DNA from: Zygnema cylindricum
Lineage: Eukaryota > Streptophyta > Zygnematophyceae > Zygnematales > Zygnemataceae
DNA: 64,000 nt
Reading direction: 5' to 3'
Assembly (NCBI GenBank): GCA_037447655.1
Contig: JBBHKE010002532.1
Location: 62,001 to 126,000, forward strand
Each line of letters starts with the position of its first letter. The stretch's first letter is position 1. The translations under genes and the position numbers were made by a program. Shown here in pieces: positions 1-9,524 of the stretch. The notes beneath the pieces were generated by a model. The model was not told the DNA's origin. It did no database searches and was given only the letters and a program-made list of their open reading frames with translations.

Positions 1-365
1 AAGAGACGTGGAAATTGCTTGGTAGTTTCAGTTCACGTAGGTTCAAGTCGTACCGTGTGATTCAAGTTGGTTCGCGGTTGACTTTCCTAGTCGTACCGTG
101 TTGTTCAAGTCGGTTCAACGTATTGGTCGTGCTTTTTACCACGTTGATTCCTACGCGTTTCTGGTCGGGTACCTATATTTATTAGTTGAGACTTTGTGGT
201 AGAATTATCTTTTAGGAGGCATAGCTTGTTAAGGAGGCGTAGAAAGATCAGAAGTAAAAGGAAGGAAGAAAAGAAGTTGTATTTGCATTGTACTTAATAT
301 ATTGAGTATCTTTAAGGAGGAACACCATTGTTGTGTGTGTATTTTATTTGGTTTGTAATCTTTCA
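1..365. other. Unassigned flank, no gene seen
   Basis: No coding signal or recognisable repeat is visible. The stretch holds short recurrences of a motif like TCAAGTCGTACCGTGT and a purine-rich run near 240-280. It ends where the LTR of element C becomes recognisable. Confidence 0.5.
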
Positions 366-793
366 TATGTAACATTTGTTTCGTGCGGTACATAAATTAC
401 AACGGCAGCGATGCTCTAAAATTCGTTGTGATAGTTAAACGGAATTCCCTATGTGTAAATGTTTAAATAGTTGTAATACCCTATATATCCCATCACAGTT
501 CCTAAACTATAGGATAATGCTAACGGCCACCGGCTACTTTGACTGAAGGTAGGTACTAGGATCAAATCATGGTTCAGGCAGCCTTTTTGGTAAGGTCTAA
601 TCTTAGCCTACTCCGTGTCTCCTTAAGCCGCATAGGCAGCCATGGCACAAACTCCCTCCCCAGTCTTGAGTGACTGCAACAAGTGTGGGGACTTGAGAGA
701 GGAGTGAGAAGTAGGCTAGCTTTGTTGTTTTACTCTTTTTATGTTTCCTATTCAGACCAAGAGTATACATAACATAAACCTTTAATTTCCCCA
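366..793 (-). repeat. Truncated 3' LTR of copia element C
   Basis: Read on the minus strand this begins TGGGGAAATTAAAGG directly after a polypurine tract (794-806, AATAAGGGGAG on the minus strand). It shows the family's LTR features in order: a block around the CAGTCACT motif, a tRNA-like module in antisense (511-575, B-box-like GGATCAAATCA), and the CATTTGTTTCGTGCG motif near 372-388. The expected G-box and TATA further in are missing, so the LTR is cut at about 366. The start is similar to the shared LTR at 12189. Confidence 0.7.
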
Positions 794-1560
794 CTCCCCT
801 TATTTTCTAGTCGTCTTTCAGTTTAAGACCACACTTCTCTCAAGAAAAGATTAATTTAGGAGATGGTACAGGCTAGGTCATTATTTCTCACTCAAGCTTC
901 ACTATTTGGTGTGCATTCTAAACTTATTACGTTTTTCTCTACTTTCTCTCTAACAAAAATCAGTCTAATATCCATGTTTTTGGCTTTGAAGTAGTGTTTA
1001 GGATTAGGAGCAACGAGAATGGCTGCTTGATTATCACAAAATATTTTATGCACACCACTCTAAATTTGACCAAGTTCACGAAACAACAACTTCACCCACA
1101 TCAATTCTTTTATAGCAGAGCAAGGGGCCATATACTCAGGGTCATTGTGGATTGAGCAATAATCATTTGCTGTTTGCTGCTCTAGCAGCAAGCCCCATCA
1201 CCCACATACAATACATATCCACAAGTACATCTCCTCATAGGAGCATCCCCATAGCTAGCATCACTCCAAGTGGTGATGTCAGTATTGTCCCCACCCAAAT
1301 GCAACCATAGATCTCTAGTCCCTCTGAGATATCTAAGGATTCTCTTAGGTGCTTCCCAATCTCTCCTAGTTAGAGCATTCAGACTCCTACTTAGTACTCC
1401 TACAGTTGCAGCTAAATCGGGCCGGGTACAATTCATAAAATAGATTAGGTTGCCCACTACTTGTCTATAAGGAAAGGTGTGCATGAACTTCTTCTCTTCA
1501 GGGCCTAACTCATCATCCACGATTATAACTTTTTCTTCCACAATCCCCTCACTTCCCTTC
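794..1560 (-). pseudogene. Copia element C: RT C-terminus and RNase H, broken
   Basis: The minus-strand frame 1565-1182 encodes the connection between reverse transcriptase and RNase H (YRQVVGNLIYFMNCTRPDL) and the first RNase H aspartate motif (TWSDASYGD). The rest of RNase H, including a DNQAA-like motif, continues to about 830 but with stops and frame changes. In copia elements RNase H degrades the RNA strand of the RNA:DNA hybrid during reverse transcription. The domain is followed directly by the polypurine tract and LTR, as expected for a 3' end. It is separated from its own RT half by the solo LTR at 1561-2466. It is a dead copy. Confidence 0.8.
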
Positions 1561-2236
1561 TGCAATTCTATTGTCTACATTGACCCACAAATAGGCAACC
1601 TATGTAAAGCTTATAGGCTAATTTATGCCCCTTCTCTTTTCCCAATGAATAAGTGTCACCCTGGCAAACAAGTATTCTAACCACCCTCACCCTTGTGAGG
1701 ACTGGACTCCCTTGAGCTGAACGCAAAAAAAATCACTAAGTTTTCACCCCTGAGCAGTTAGTTATGGCTGGTCAATGATGAATTTTATAGTTACAAGCTC
1801 TCTTACAAAGAGGTACCTAAATTTCACTAAGTCCTGGTTTGCCTTCACACGGCTACCTACTACTAAACCCTAGTCCAATATGATCATTATATATTACAAG
1901 AAGGTACATTGGCCGATTTACTTATTGTACGTCCATTGTACGACATGGCTTTTAAGGTGACGCTTGTCGAATGGGGAGCGATAGTTCCTCCTCCCATCTT
2001 CTTTGGTATCCAATGATGTGGCGCCACGTGGCATTTTGTGACGGTATCTCCAAAGGCTGCCAAAAGCTCATTCCGGGTGGCGGCTGCAACAAAGACCGTC
2101 CGATCAATTAAATTTACACGGTTCAGATTCGCGTCTGTGCATGAATTATTTCACATACGCCTCTTCGTCAAGTTGGTATGAATTAGCCGACGTGTCAAAG
2201 TTTAAGTAATTATCAAACTTGAGGAGTGTATCGTTA

Positions 2237-2308
2237 CATCTACGACTTAATGGTTAAGGCGTCAAGCTATATGCAATCCGTAGGTCACAAGTTTAAATCT
2301 AATCCACG
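2237..2308 (+). other. tRNA-like module, antisense in solo LTR D
   Basis: The A-box-like stretch ACTTAATGGTTAAGGCGTC resembles the D-arm of plant Leu/Ser tRNAs, and a degraded B box (AGTTTAAATC) follows about 50 bases later. Spacing fits a tRNA gene, but the stems are imperfect, so this is tRNA-derived or tRNA-like rather than a functional tRNA. Confidence 0.55.
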
Positions 2309-2388
2309 GCAACATTTTTGAAAAATGGCCTCTACTTCAGTCTGCCACCTTCTGAATAAGGCGACAACCATGTCGTGTCTTTTATCCC

Positions 2389-2414
2389 CTCTCTCTCTCT
2401 CTCTCTCTCTCTCT
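2389..2414 (+). repeat. (CT)n microsatellite
   Basis: About 13 CT dinucleotides lie near the start of the solo LTR, in a segment where related LTRs carry shorter CT-rich sequence. Confidence 0.9.
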
Positions 2415-2466
2415 TTAAAGTCTAACTAAAATAGAGAAGTGAACTATTAATTACCTCTTTTCAACA

Positions 2467-3131
2467 CCTTTTTTAGCTCCATTGGAGTTGTACAACTATT
2501 AGCTTTGTCCATTTGAAATCTTTCCAACATGTTCCCAATGGCCTCTTTCTGAGTTAATTTGATTACCTTTCTATCTTTGTCTCTCTCTACCTCAATTCCC
2601 AAAATATATCTTACCTCTCCCATATCCTTCATCTCAAATCTCCCCTTTAAATCTATTTTCAGTGTATTAAATTTGTCAATAGACTTACTTAAAACAAACA
2701 AATCATCAACATAGATTGCAATAAAAATAATACCTTCCTCTCTTCAAACATGTAACTCAATGATATGAGCTGATCGCATATCCTAAACTCAGCAGCTCAT
2801 TAAGCTTGCTCCATTGTCGGGAGCTCTATTTCGACCATAGAGATCTCGATCAGCCGACATACCTTGCCTTCTTTTCTTTGTTCCACGGAACCTTTGGGTT
2901 ATCGCATGAAGATCTCTTCTTCTAGCTCTCCATCTTGATGTCTATCTAGTGCACCTCTATGTTTTTCGCCGTCGACCTAAAAAAATTACGGACCGAGGGA
3001 AACTGACGACCAAGGCAAAGGTTTCCTCGTAGTCTATTCCTTCTTTCTGAGTAAATCCTTTAGCCACTGACCGGGCCTTGTATCACTCAATGGTGTTATT
3101 CAAGTTCACTTTCAGTTTGAATACCACCTTA
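2467..3131 (-). pseudogene. Copia element C: reverse transcriptase, 5'-truncated
   Basis: The minus strand encodes the copia RT core: a KARSVAKGFTQKEG-like N-terminal motif near 3080-3050, then the catalytic YVDD box (2696-2707) and the GRFEMKDMG motif. The frame is broken by indels. RT would copy element RNA into cDNA in cytoplasmic particles. The domain starts abruptly at about 3131, just before the tryptophan of the usual KWVFKL motif, where it meets element B in the opposite orientation. The missing upstream part matches the end of element E at about 16386, as explained by the proposed inversion. Confidence 0.8.
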
Positions 3132-4243
3132 CATTGATGATGTGGCATAAGAGGTTGAGGAATGTGCATTTTGATTGGCTGAAGGAAATGAAGAAGCTTA
3201 GTGTAGTAGACAGCATTCATTTTGAAGATAATGAAATGATGGATGATTGTAGTGGCTATGCCCAAGGTAAGACTCACAGTCTACCTCTCCCCAAAATTGC
3301 CACATATACAGGTGAGAAAGTACTAGATTTGGTCCACACAGATATTTGGGTACCGGCAAAAGTACCTTCTGTCGAAAGGAAGAGATTTATGTTGACAATC
3401 ACCGATGACTGGTCAAGATACCCTAGAGTCTACTTTCTAAAAAAAAAGTCTGAAACACCAACTTACTTCAAAGAATATAAAGCGTGGAGTGAGAAATTGC
3501 ATTAAATCCCCATTAAGAGAATAAGAAGTGATAATGGGGGAGAATATACGTCTAACCAATTTGAGGAATACTTGAGGGATCAGGGAGTTCAACATCAAAA
3601 AATTGTACCGAAAAATCCAAAACAAAATGGGGTAGCTAAGAGGTTCAACCGGACTCTAGAAGATAGTGTACGGAGTATGTTAGCCGACAAAAAGATACGA
3701 AAAACGTTTTGGGCAAAAGCCATAAACTATGTTAACTACATTAAGAATAGAGTCCTTACTAGGGCCGTAAAAGGAATGACACCTTATGAGAGATGGGTTG
3801 GAAGGAAACAAGATATTTCTCACCTTAAAGTATTCGACAGTCAAGTTTACTGCCTTGACACACATAAGAAACACTGAAAACTAGATGTTGAAGGGAAACT
3901 GGGGTATTTTGTGGGATATGATGAAGATGTTAAGGGATATACAGTCTATGACTTAATTAAACAAGTTATCATTTTGGTAAAGCACCTAGTTGTCATCGAT
4001 GAAGGGAAGTCATTTAATCCCTTCAAATATGCCAAGAAGATAAGAATTATTTTTGAGTCCGAGAGTGAGGAGGACTCGGATCTTCCGAAAGGGACATGAC
4101 GGAAAAGGTGATTACAAATTCACGGGAGATCCAAGATAAGAGAGATACAGCGGAATCTCCTCATATTCCTATACACTCCGAGGAGACAAAGGTGGAGGAG
4201 CCAGAACCGACTTCCATGGATAGGGAAGCCGATGAGACTATGA
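3131..4243 (+). pseudogene. Copia element B, part 1: integrase region, broken
   Basis: This encodes the GAG-pre-integrase zinc motif (WHKRL...CSGYAQGK, where the family's first-pair CSGC reads CSGY) and the integrase core with DIW and SDNGGEY motifs. A stop follows the EKLH motif near 3503. The third catalytic residue, normally Glu in the family's GVAERLNRTL-type motif, is Lys here (codon 3638-3640), so the integrase would be inactive. Further stops lie near 3877 and 4099. There is no gag or LTR upstream: B begins mid-frame at the junction with C. The reading resumes at 10475 beyond nested element A. Confidence 0.85.
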
Positions 4244-4401
4244 TGTTGAAAAAGGTAATTTATAGTCTTGTCCTTTATGGTCTTCCAACAACCCTCATAC
4301 TTGTCGTAGTCACTGAGGACTTGCAGGCAGCCATGGGTGTCTCATACAGGTAAGGAGACAGAGCAGAAGCTTTAAATTCATGCAAAACTTAGGCAGTCCT
4401 T

Positions 4402-4477
4402 AATAGGACTTGAACCGATGACCTCCGGATATTGGCCGTATGGCGTAGCCGTCAACCTTATCCACTAAGTCATACCG
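4402..4477 (-). other. tRNA-like module, antisense in 5' LTR of A
   Basis: On the minus strand an A-box-like ACTTAGTGGATAAGG is followed by GACGGCTACGCC and a B-box-like GGTTCAAGTCC, with tRNA spacing. The 3' LTR copy at 9682-9757 keeps both boxes (B box GGTTCAATTCC). It may be a Pol III promoter remnant or a captured tRNA or SINE. I could not build a full cloverleaf by eye. Confidence 0.6.
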
Positions 4478-4961
4478 AAACGATATACATACTGGGTTCG
4501 GTATTTATTTAAAATTTAACACGTTGGCATACTTCACTTAAACATATTACGGGACGAAGAGAACATGAAACGTGCGAGACCGCACGAAATAAAGTACCGC
4601 ACGAAACGACATCAAATTTCGACGGACAAAATTGAAAGTCTTTCGCGATCGACGGCTCGCGGAGGAGCCAGAATTCCGGAATGGTTTTTGGCGGTTTGCT
4701 GAGCATATGTCGGCAGGTGACACGTGGGGAAGGCTGATTGGACAACGGGTATCACGGAGGGAGCAACTTCGGTTCAGGAACTGACACGCGTCAGCGGAGC
4801 TGCCATGCCGTACTATGGAGGTACAAGAAGTACACCGGTACCCGTACTTTCTTGTACCTTACAGTCATTTGATTGGATAGGTTCACTAGTAGTAGGCTTA
4901 GAGAGATAGTTTAGGACTTAGAATATTTCTTGGATTCAACCTCTCTCGCAGAGTGCCTCTG

Positions 4962-4969
4962 TATTTATA
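4962..4969 (+). promoter_or_regulatory. TATA-like box of element A
   Basis: TATTTATA lies about 240 bases downstream of the G-box and about 205 bases upstream of the gag ATG. Related LTRs carry TATAAATA at the equivalent place. It probably sets the U3/R boundary. Confidence 0.55.
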
Positions 4970-5003
4970 GGCCATCTTTGGCCAGCCATAACTTAATGCT
5001 CAG

Positions 5004-5213
5004 GTGAGCAAATTCAGTGATTCTTTTGCATCGGACTCAGGGGAGTCCACGCTAGACAGGAGTGTAGTCAGTCAGAGTTTTTGCGTCCTAGGGTGGGACT
5101 TATTCATTGTTAAAGTCAAAAGTGCATATACTATCCTAGAGGCTTCACATAAGCTGGATATTATGTGTACCAATGGAGGTCACAGAATTACAGGTTATGG
5201 GCCCACCCTTTAG
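5004..5213 (+). other. Short upstream ORF overlapping gag start (A)
   Basis: This 69-codon frame starts in the transcribed leader and ends (GYGPTL, stop) 41 bases past the gag ATG in another frame. Element K has a 78-codon frame at the same place (40521-40757, -) with a similar C-terminus (LEAS.KL, GG.R, GYGPTL). It may be a translated upstream ORF or simply conserved leader RNA. Confidence 0.35.
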
Positions 5214-6120
5214 GGTGCCCATTTTCAATGGAACATGGTTCATTTATTGGGAAACTATGATGAGGGGTGCATTGTTTGAAAAAAAGGCTTTGGGGCATTC
5301 TGAGTGGTCGTGTGCGTCGGCCATCCGCAAAATTGGGAGTTCCACCAGGGTTTGGAGGATCTCGGTTCACAAGAGGATCTACGGGGGTAGAGGTAACAGA
5401 GGATGTTGGAGAAAGCATCCTGTCGGCCATAGGGAAGGAGAAGGGGAAGGAGAAACTCACAGCGATGCCTACTGGATCGGTTTCGATAGCTAATGTTGGT
5501 AGCAGGTGTTCAGAAAACCGAGGCTAATGATTGTGAAATCTGGGATTTCAACAGTACTGTGGCGACTCATTTTATTCTCGCCCGTCTCACCCAAGCAGTG
5601 GCTACACCTCATCTTCATGTTGACAAAGCAAACGAGTTGTGGGAGGCTCTTGTCAACATTTACAAGAGTGGTACAATTCAGCAACAGAAGTTGGCATATC
5701 AGAAGGTACAAGCATATGTTTACAAAGGGGGAAAGATGTTAGATTTTTGTAATGACTAGGCTGGGTTATTTATGGAGTTGGAGAGTGCAGGGAAAAGTGA
5801 GACCGAGAAAGAGAAGGTGAATACTTTGTTGATGAAACTCCCAGATGATTATGAAAACATTGTTAACAGGGTTCAGGATTTGCCAGATCATCGATGGATC
5901 TGGAACTCCGTTGTGGGAATGATTTTGGTTTAGGAAAGCACAATTGAGATTTGGAGAGGAGGAAAGAGTGTTCAGGCATTGGCTGCTGGTACTAACTGGG
6001 GGGATAAGGATTCCAAGCAACCTTATGGGAACTTTGGTGGAGGAGGAAGAGGAAACCATGACGAGTCTGGACCAAGGGGTCCGAAGGGGCTTTGCCATTT
6101 TTGTAAGAAGCGGGACACTA
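5173..6120 (+). pseudogene. Element A gag, frameshifted
   Basis: Gag forms the virus-like particle that packages element RNA. The ATG at 5173 lies inside the LTR and the first codons run through the primer site. Frame changes occur near 5290 and 5490, and a stop lies at 5757-5759. The visible middle part has the copia gag signature, an LWEAL motif followed by a KGG motif. Near 6090-6130 is the CCHC zinc knuckle (CHFC, then GHYMAEC in another frame), where one base is lost between the Cys pair and the His. The 3' end runs into the protease frame. Confidence 0.85.
5193..5207 (+). other. Primer-binding site, half-tRNA-iMet type (A)
   Basis: GGTTATGGGCCCACC follows the LTR end (CA) with no spacer. 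It is complementary, from my knowledge of plant initiator tRNA-Met, to the anticodon stem-loop (GGUGGGCCCAUAACC), not to the CCA 3' end. The same arrangement is known for Drosophila copia and yeast Ty5, where a cleaved half tRNA primes. Confidence 0.8.
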
Positions 6121-6121
6121 C

Positions 6122-7111
6122 ATGGCGGAGTGCACTAAATTGACGGAGTTGAGATTGAAGGAGGAATCGATTGGAAAACCGGCCGTAAGGAAAAAGAAGG
6201 CGTTCGTTGCGACACAAGTCGTGGGAGAGGATACCGATGATGACGATGGAGAACTTCTCCTCGACGAGGAGTTGGAGGTGAAAGGTGATGATTCTGGAGC
6301 CTCTATGCATATGTGTAGAGAAAAAACATTGTTTACCAAAATGAGAAAGATCCCTACTGTAGAGATAGAGTATGGGGATGGGAGAATTATGACCACTAAT
6401 TCAGTGGGATCGGTAGATCTGAGGGTCCTAGTTGATGGAAAAACATCTATAGTCACTTTCTTTGATGTTCTTTTTATTCCGGAGCTAAAAAAAAATCTTA
6501 TCTCTACGTCGGTCTTAGATGATAAGGGTTTTGAGACTAGTACTAAAAAAGGAGTCTTCGTTGCTAACTATGAGAATGAAGTGTACTTCACAGCTGAAAA
6601 AGGTAGCCAATGAATGTTTAGGCTGAATTTGAGTAATGGAAAGATGGGAGTTTACTATGCTGGTGTAAGTGATTTGATGATGTGACATAAAATATTGGGA
6701 CATGTGCATCTAGATAGATTGAAGGAAATGAAGAAAACGGGTGTAGTTGTGGGCATACAATTTGGAGATAATGAGACTTTGGATGATTGTAGTGGGTGTG
6801 CTCAAGGAAAGGCCCACAGATTGCCTTTTCCAAAAGCTGCAACATATAAGGGTGAAAAGGTTTTAGATTTGGTTCACACTGACATATGGGGACCGGCTAA
6901 AGTGCCATCAGTTGGAGGGAAAAGATTTATGCTTACTATCACTGATGATTGGTCTAGATACTATAGAGTATATTTCTTGAAAAACAAATCTGAGGCTTCG
7001 GCTTACTTTAAAGAATATAAATCATGGAGTGAAACGCTTCATTAGACACCTATAAAGAGAGTAAGAAGTGATAATGGGGGGGAATTCACTTCTAATGAGT
7101 TTGAGGATTAC
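6122..7111 (+). pseudogene. Element A protease and integrase N-terminus, broken
   Basis: The frame at 6122-6613 carries the aspartic protease active site DSGAS (near 6290-6306). It lacks about 25 residues upstream of DSGAS that element K retains, so the protease is internally deleted. Stops follow at 6611-6613 (TGA) and 6683-6685, where the Trp codon of the WHK motif is TGA. The frame at 6695-7045 holds the CSGCAQGK zinc half-site and the first integrase Asp (VHTDIWG). A further stop after ETLH precedes the second Asp motif SDNGGEF (about 7066-7090). Protease would mature Gag-Pol; integrase would insert the cDNA. Confidence 0.85.
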
Positions 7112-8083
7112 TTGAAAGAGGAAGGGGTTCAACACCAAAAGACTGTCCCAAAGAACCCGGAACAAAATGGTGTAGTCGAGAGACTTAATCGAACATTAAG
7201 TGATAGTGCCCGTAGTATGTTGACGGATAAAAAGATAAGGAAAACGTTTTGGGCAGAAGCTATGAATTGTGCCAATTATCTCAAAAATAGAGTCCTTAAC
7301 TCAGCTGTAAAAGGTCAAACACCTTATGAAAGATGGACCGGGAGAAAACCTAACATATCACACTTAAAGGTGTTTGGAAGTCAAGTGTTTAGTTTAAACA
7401 CAGAAAAATCTGATTGGAAGCTAGATGCTAGAGGAAAGCCGGGATACTTACTTGGGTATGATGAGAACGTAAAAAGGTATATAGTTTATGATCTCGGAAG
7501 AGAAGACATAATTCTAGTGAAACACTTGGTAGTTATGGACGAAGGAAAATGCATAGATCCCTTTAAGTACACTAAACCGGTCAGAATTAGAATTGAATCC
7601 GAAATTGAGTTAGATTCAGATTCGACTAACCGAACTCCGGTTCAGCCTGACTTTGCAGAGGAAGAGGAAAAACTGACCGAGAGTGATCCTCTCTTGGAGT
7701 CACAACATCCGGTTCAAACCGAGGAAGAAAATGAAGAAAAATTGGAAATGGACGATGAACGTCCGGAGATGGACTCCACGGATAGGGGAGAAGGCGAAGT
7801 TGTTCGGAGAAACCCAAGATTACCCTCCATTACAACATCGGAGTTTGAAGGAGGAAAGAGAAGCAGCAAGAGACTTCAAGAGAGACAAGTGAACAACAAG
7901 ATAACTAAGCTGTCACATTTGAGTGAACCTCAAACTTACTCGGATGCGGTTAATAGTCTAGAAGGTGGTAGATGGGTGACAGCTATTAATGATGAGATGG
8001 CTTCCATTATGGAAGCAAACACTTGGGAGTTGGTGGATTGTCCTCCGGATAGAAATCGAATAGGATGCAAGTGGGTATTTTAG
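7112..8083 (+). pseudogene. Element A integrase C-terminus and RT N-terminus
   Basis: This 323-codon open stretch contains the catalytic Glu motif (GVVERLNRTL), the GKPGYLLGYDE motif of the copia integrase C-terminal region, a long acidic linker rich in Glu and Asp, and the start of RT (MASIMEANTWELVD, GCKWVF). It ends at a stop that replaces a Lys codon at the FKL motif and continues in the same frame at 8084. The acidic linker is where element A itself is inserted in element B. Confidence 0.88.
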
Positions 8084-9511
8084 TTGAAGCTCAATCCTGA
8101 TGACACTATCGAGCGATACAAGGCCGGATTAGTGGCAAAAGGGTTCACACAGAAGGAGGGAGTCGAATATGAGGAGACCTTTGCTCCGGTTGTTAAATTC
8201 CCCTCCGTCCGGATTTTACTTAGTCTCGCGGCAGCGAAAGACATGGAAGTGCACCAGATGGACATCAAAACAACTTTCTTACACGGAGAATTGGAAGAAG
8301 AGATTTTCATGAGACAACCGAAAGGATTTGTGGAGAAAGGAGAAAAAAGCAAGGTGTGTAGATTGATAAAGTCCCTTTATGGACTAAAGCAAGCTCCTCG
8401 CCAATGGAACAAAAAGTTGGACGAGTTCTTGACGAATTTGAGATATATCCGGATCAGTTCGGATCATTCGATCTACTTATTTGAAGATGAGGAAGGTATA
8501 ATTTTCATTGCCATATATGTTGACAATTTGCTTGTGTTAAGTAAATCAATGGTGAAAGTTAATAGATTGAAAAAGGATCTAAAGAGTAGATTTGAAATGA
8601 AAGATTTCGGGGAGGCAAAGTACATATTGAATATTCAAATGGAGAGGGATAGAGAAAAAAAGATAATTAGACTAACTCATAAGGAAGCAATTGGGAATAT
8701 GCTGGAAAAATTTCAAATGGATAAAGCAAATAGTTGTACGACTTTAATGGACTTAAAGAACGGAAGTGAGGGGAGCTCAGAAGAGGGAATCTTGCTCTTA
8801 GATAATGAGTTAAGACCTGAGGAAAGTAAGTTTATGCAAACTATTCCGTACAGACAGGTTGTGGGTAGTTTGATCTATTTTATGAATTGTACTCGTCCTG
8901 ATATAGCAACAACTGTGGGAGTATTAAGTAGGAGTCTGAATGATCCTAGAAAGAAAGATTGGGAAGCGACCAAAAGGGTCATGCGGTACTTGATAGGAAC
9001 AAGAGATCTATGGTTGCATTTGGGAGGGGATAATACTGACATCACCACTTAGAGTGATGCCAGTTATGGGGATGCTCCGATGAGGAGGTGTACTTCTGGG
9101 TATGTGTTATATGTTGGGAATGGAGCTTGTTGTTGGAGCAGCAAGCAACAAAAGGTGATTGCTCAGTCCACCATGGAGGCTGAGTATATGGCCTGTTGTT
9201 TGGCTGTGAAAGAATTAATGTGGGTGAAATCTTTGCTTCAAGAATTGGGATATATGAAGAATGGAGTGCAAAAGATATTTTGTGATAATCAAGCTGCGAT
9301 TGCAATTGCAGCAAATCCTAAGTATCACTTTAAAGCAAAGCATATGGATATTCGTTTGAGCTTTGTTAGAGAAAAGGTTGAGAATAAAATAATTAGCTTG
9401 GAATATAGACCAGATGGAGAGATGGTAGCAGATTTGATGACAAAACCGGTTCCTTCTCCCAAACTGATATTCTGTAGGGAGGAATGTGGGCTAAAGCAAA
9501 AGCTAGACTAG
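8084..9511 (+). pseudogene. Element A reverse transcriptase and RNase H
   Basis: The RT core is nearly complete: YKAGLVAKGFTQ, the first catalytic Asp in VHQMDIKTTFLHG, SLYGLKQAPRQW, and the active-site box, here YVDN (8516-8527) instead of YVDD. Loss of the second box Asp should abolish polymerisation. RNase H follows with SDASYGD, MEAEYM and DNQAA; the Trp just before SDASYGD is a TAG stop (9050-9052). The frame ends at a TAG (9509-9511) immediately before the polypurine tract. It is the best preserved part of A. Confidence 0.9.
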
Positions 9512-9524
9512 AAAATAAGGGGAG
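9511..9524 (+). other. Polypurine tract of element A
   Basis: GAAAATAAGGGGAG abuts the 3' LTR start TGTTGAAA. It is the plus-strand primer site for cDNA synthesis. K, B and C have near-identical tracts. Confidence 0.85.

Larger units (their letters stand above)
1561..2466 (-). repeat. Solo LTR (family D) inserted in element C
   Basis: This 906-bp LTR reads TGTTGAAAAGAGG to AATTGCA on the minus strand. It has a G-box (GCCACGTGGC, 2023-2032) and an antisense tRNA-like module (2237-2308). The flanks on the minus strand are AAAGG before and GAAGG after, a five-base target duplication with one mismatch. Removing the LTR and one copy of the duplication restores the reading frame of the host RT. 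No internal sequence remains, so it is a solo LTR left by LTR-LTR recombination. It is homologous to the LTR at 13542-14433. Confidence 0.85.
4244..5192 (+). repeat. 5' LTR of element A
   Basis: The LTR begins TGTTGAAAAAGG and ends GAATTACA. Inside are an antisense tRNA-like module (4402-4477), a G-box-like ACACGTGG (4720-4727), a TATA-like TATTTATA (4962-4969), and a leader hairpin GGACTCAGGGGAGTCC (5033-5048). The gag ATG at 5173 lies 20 bases before the LTR end. Confidence 0.92.

Noticed and set aside
6100-6125. Programmed ribosomal frameshift at the gag zinc knuckle (A and K both change frame there)
   Set aside because: The lost base differs between A and K, there is no shared slippery sequence, and element F reads the knuckle in one frame. 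Independent one-base deletions are simpler.
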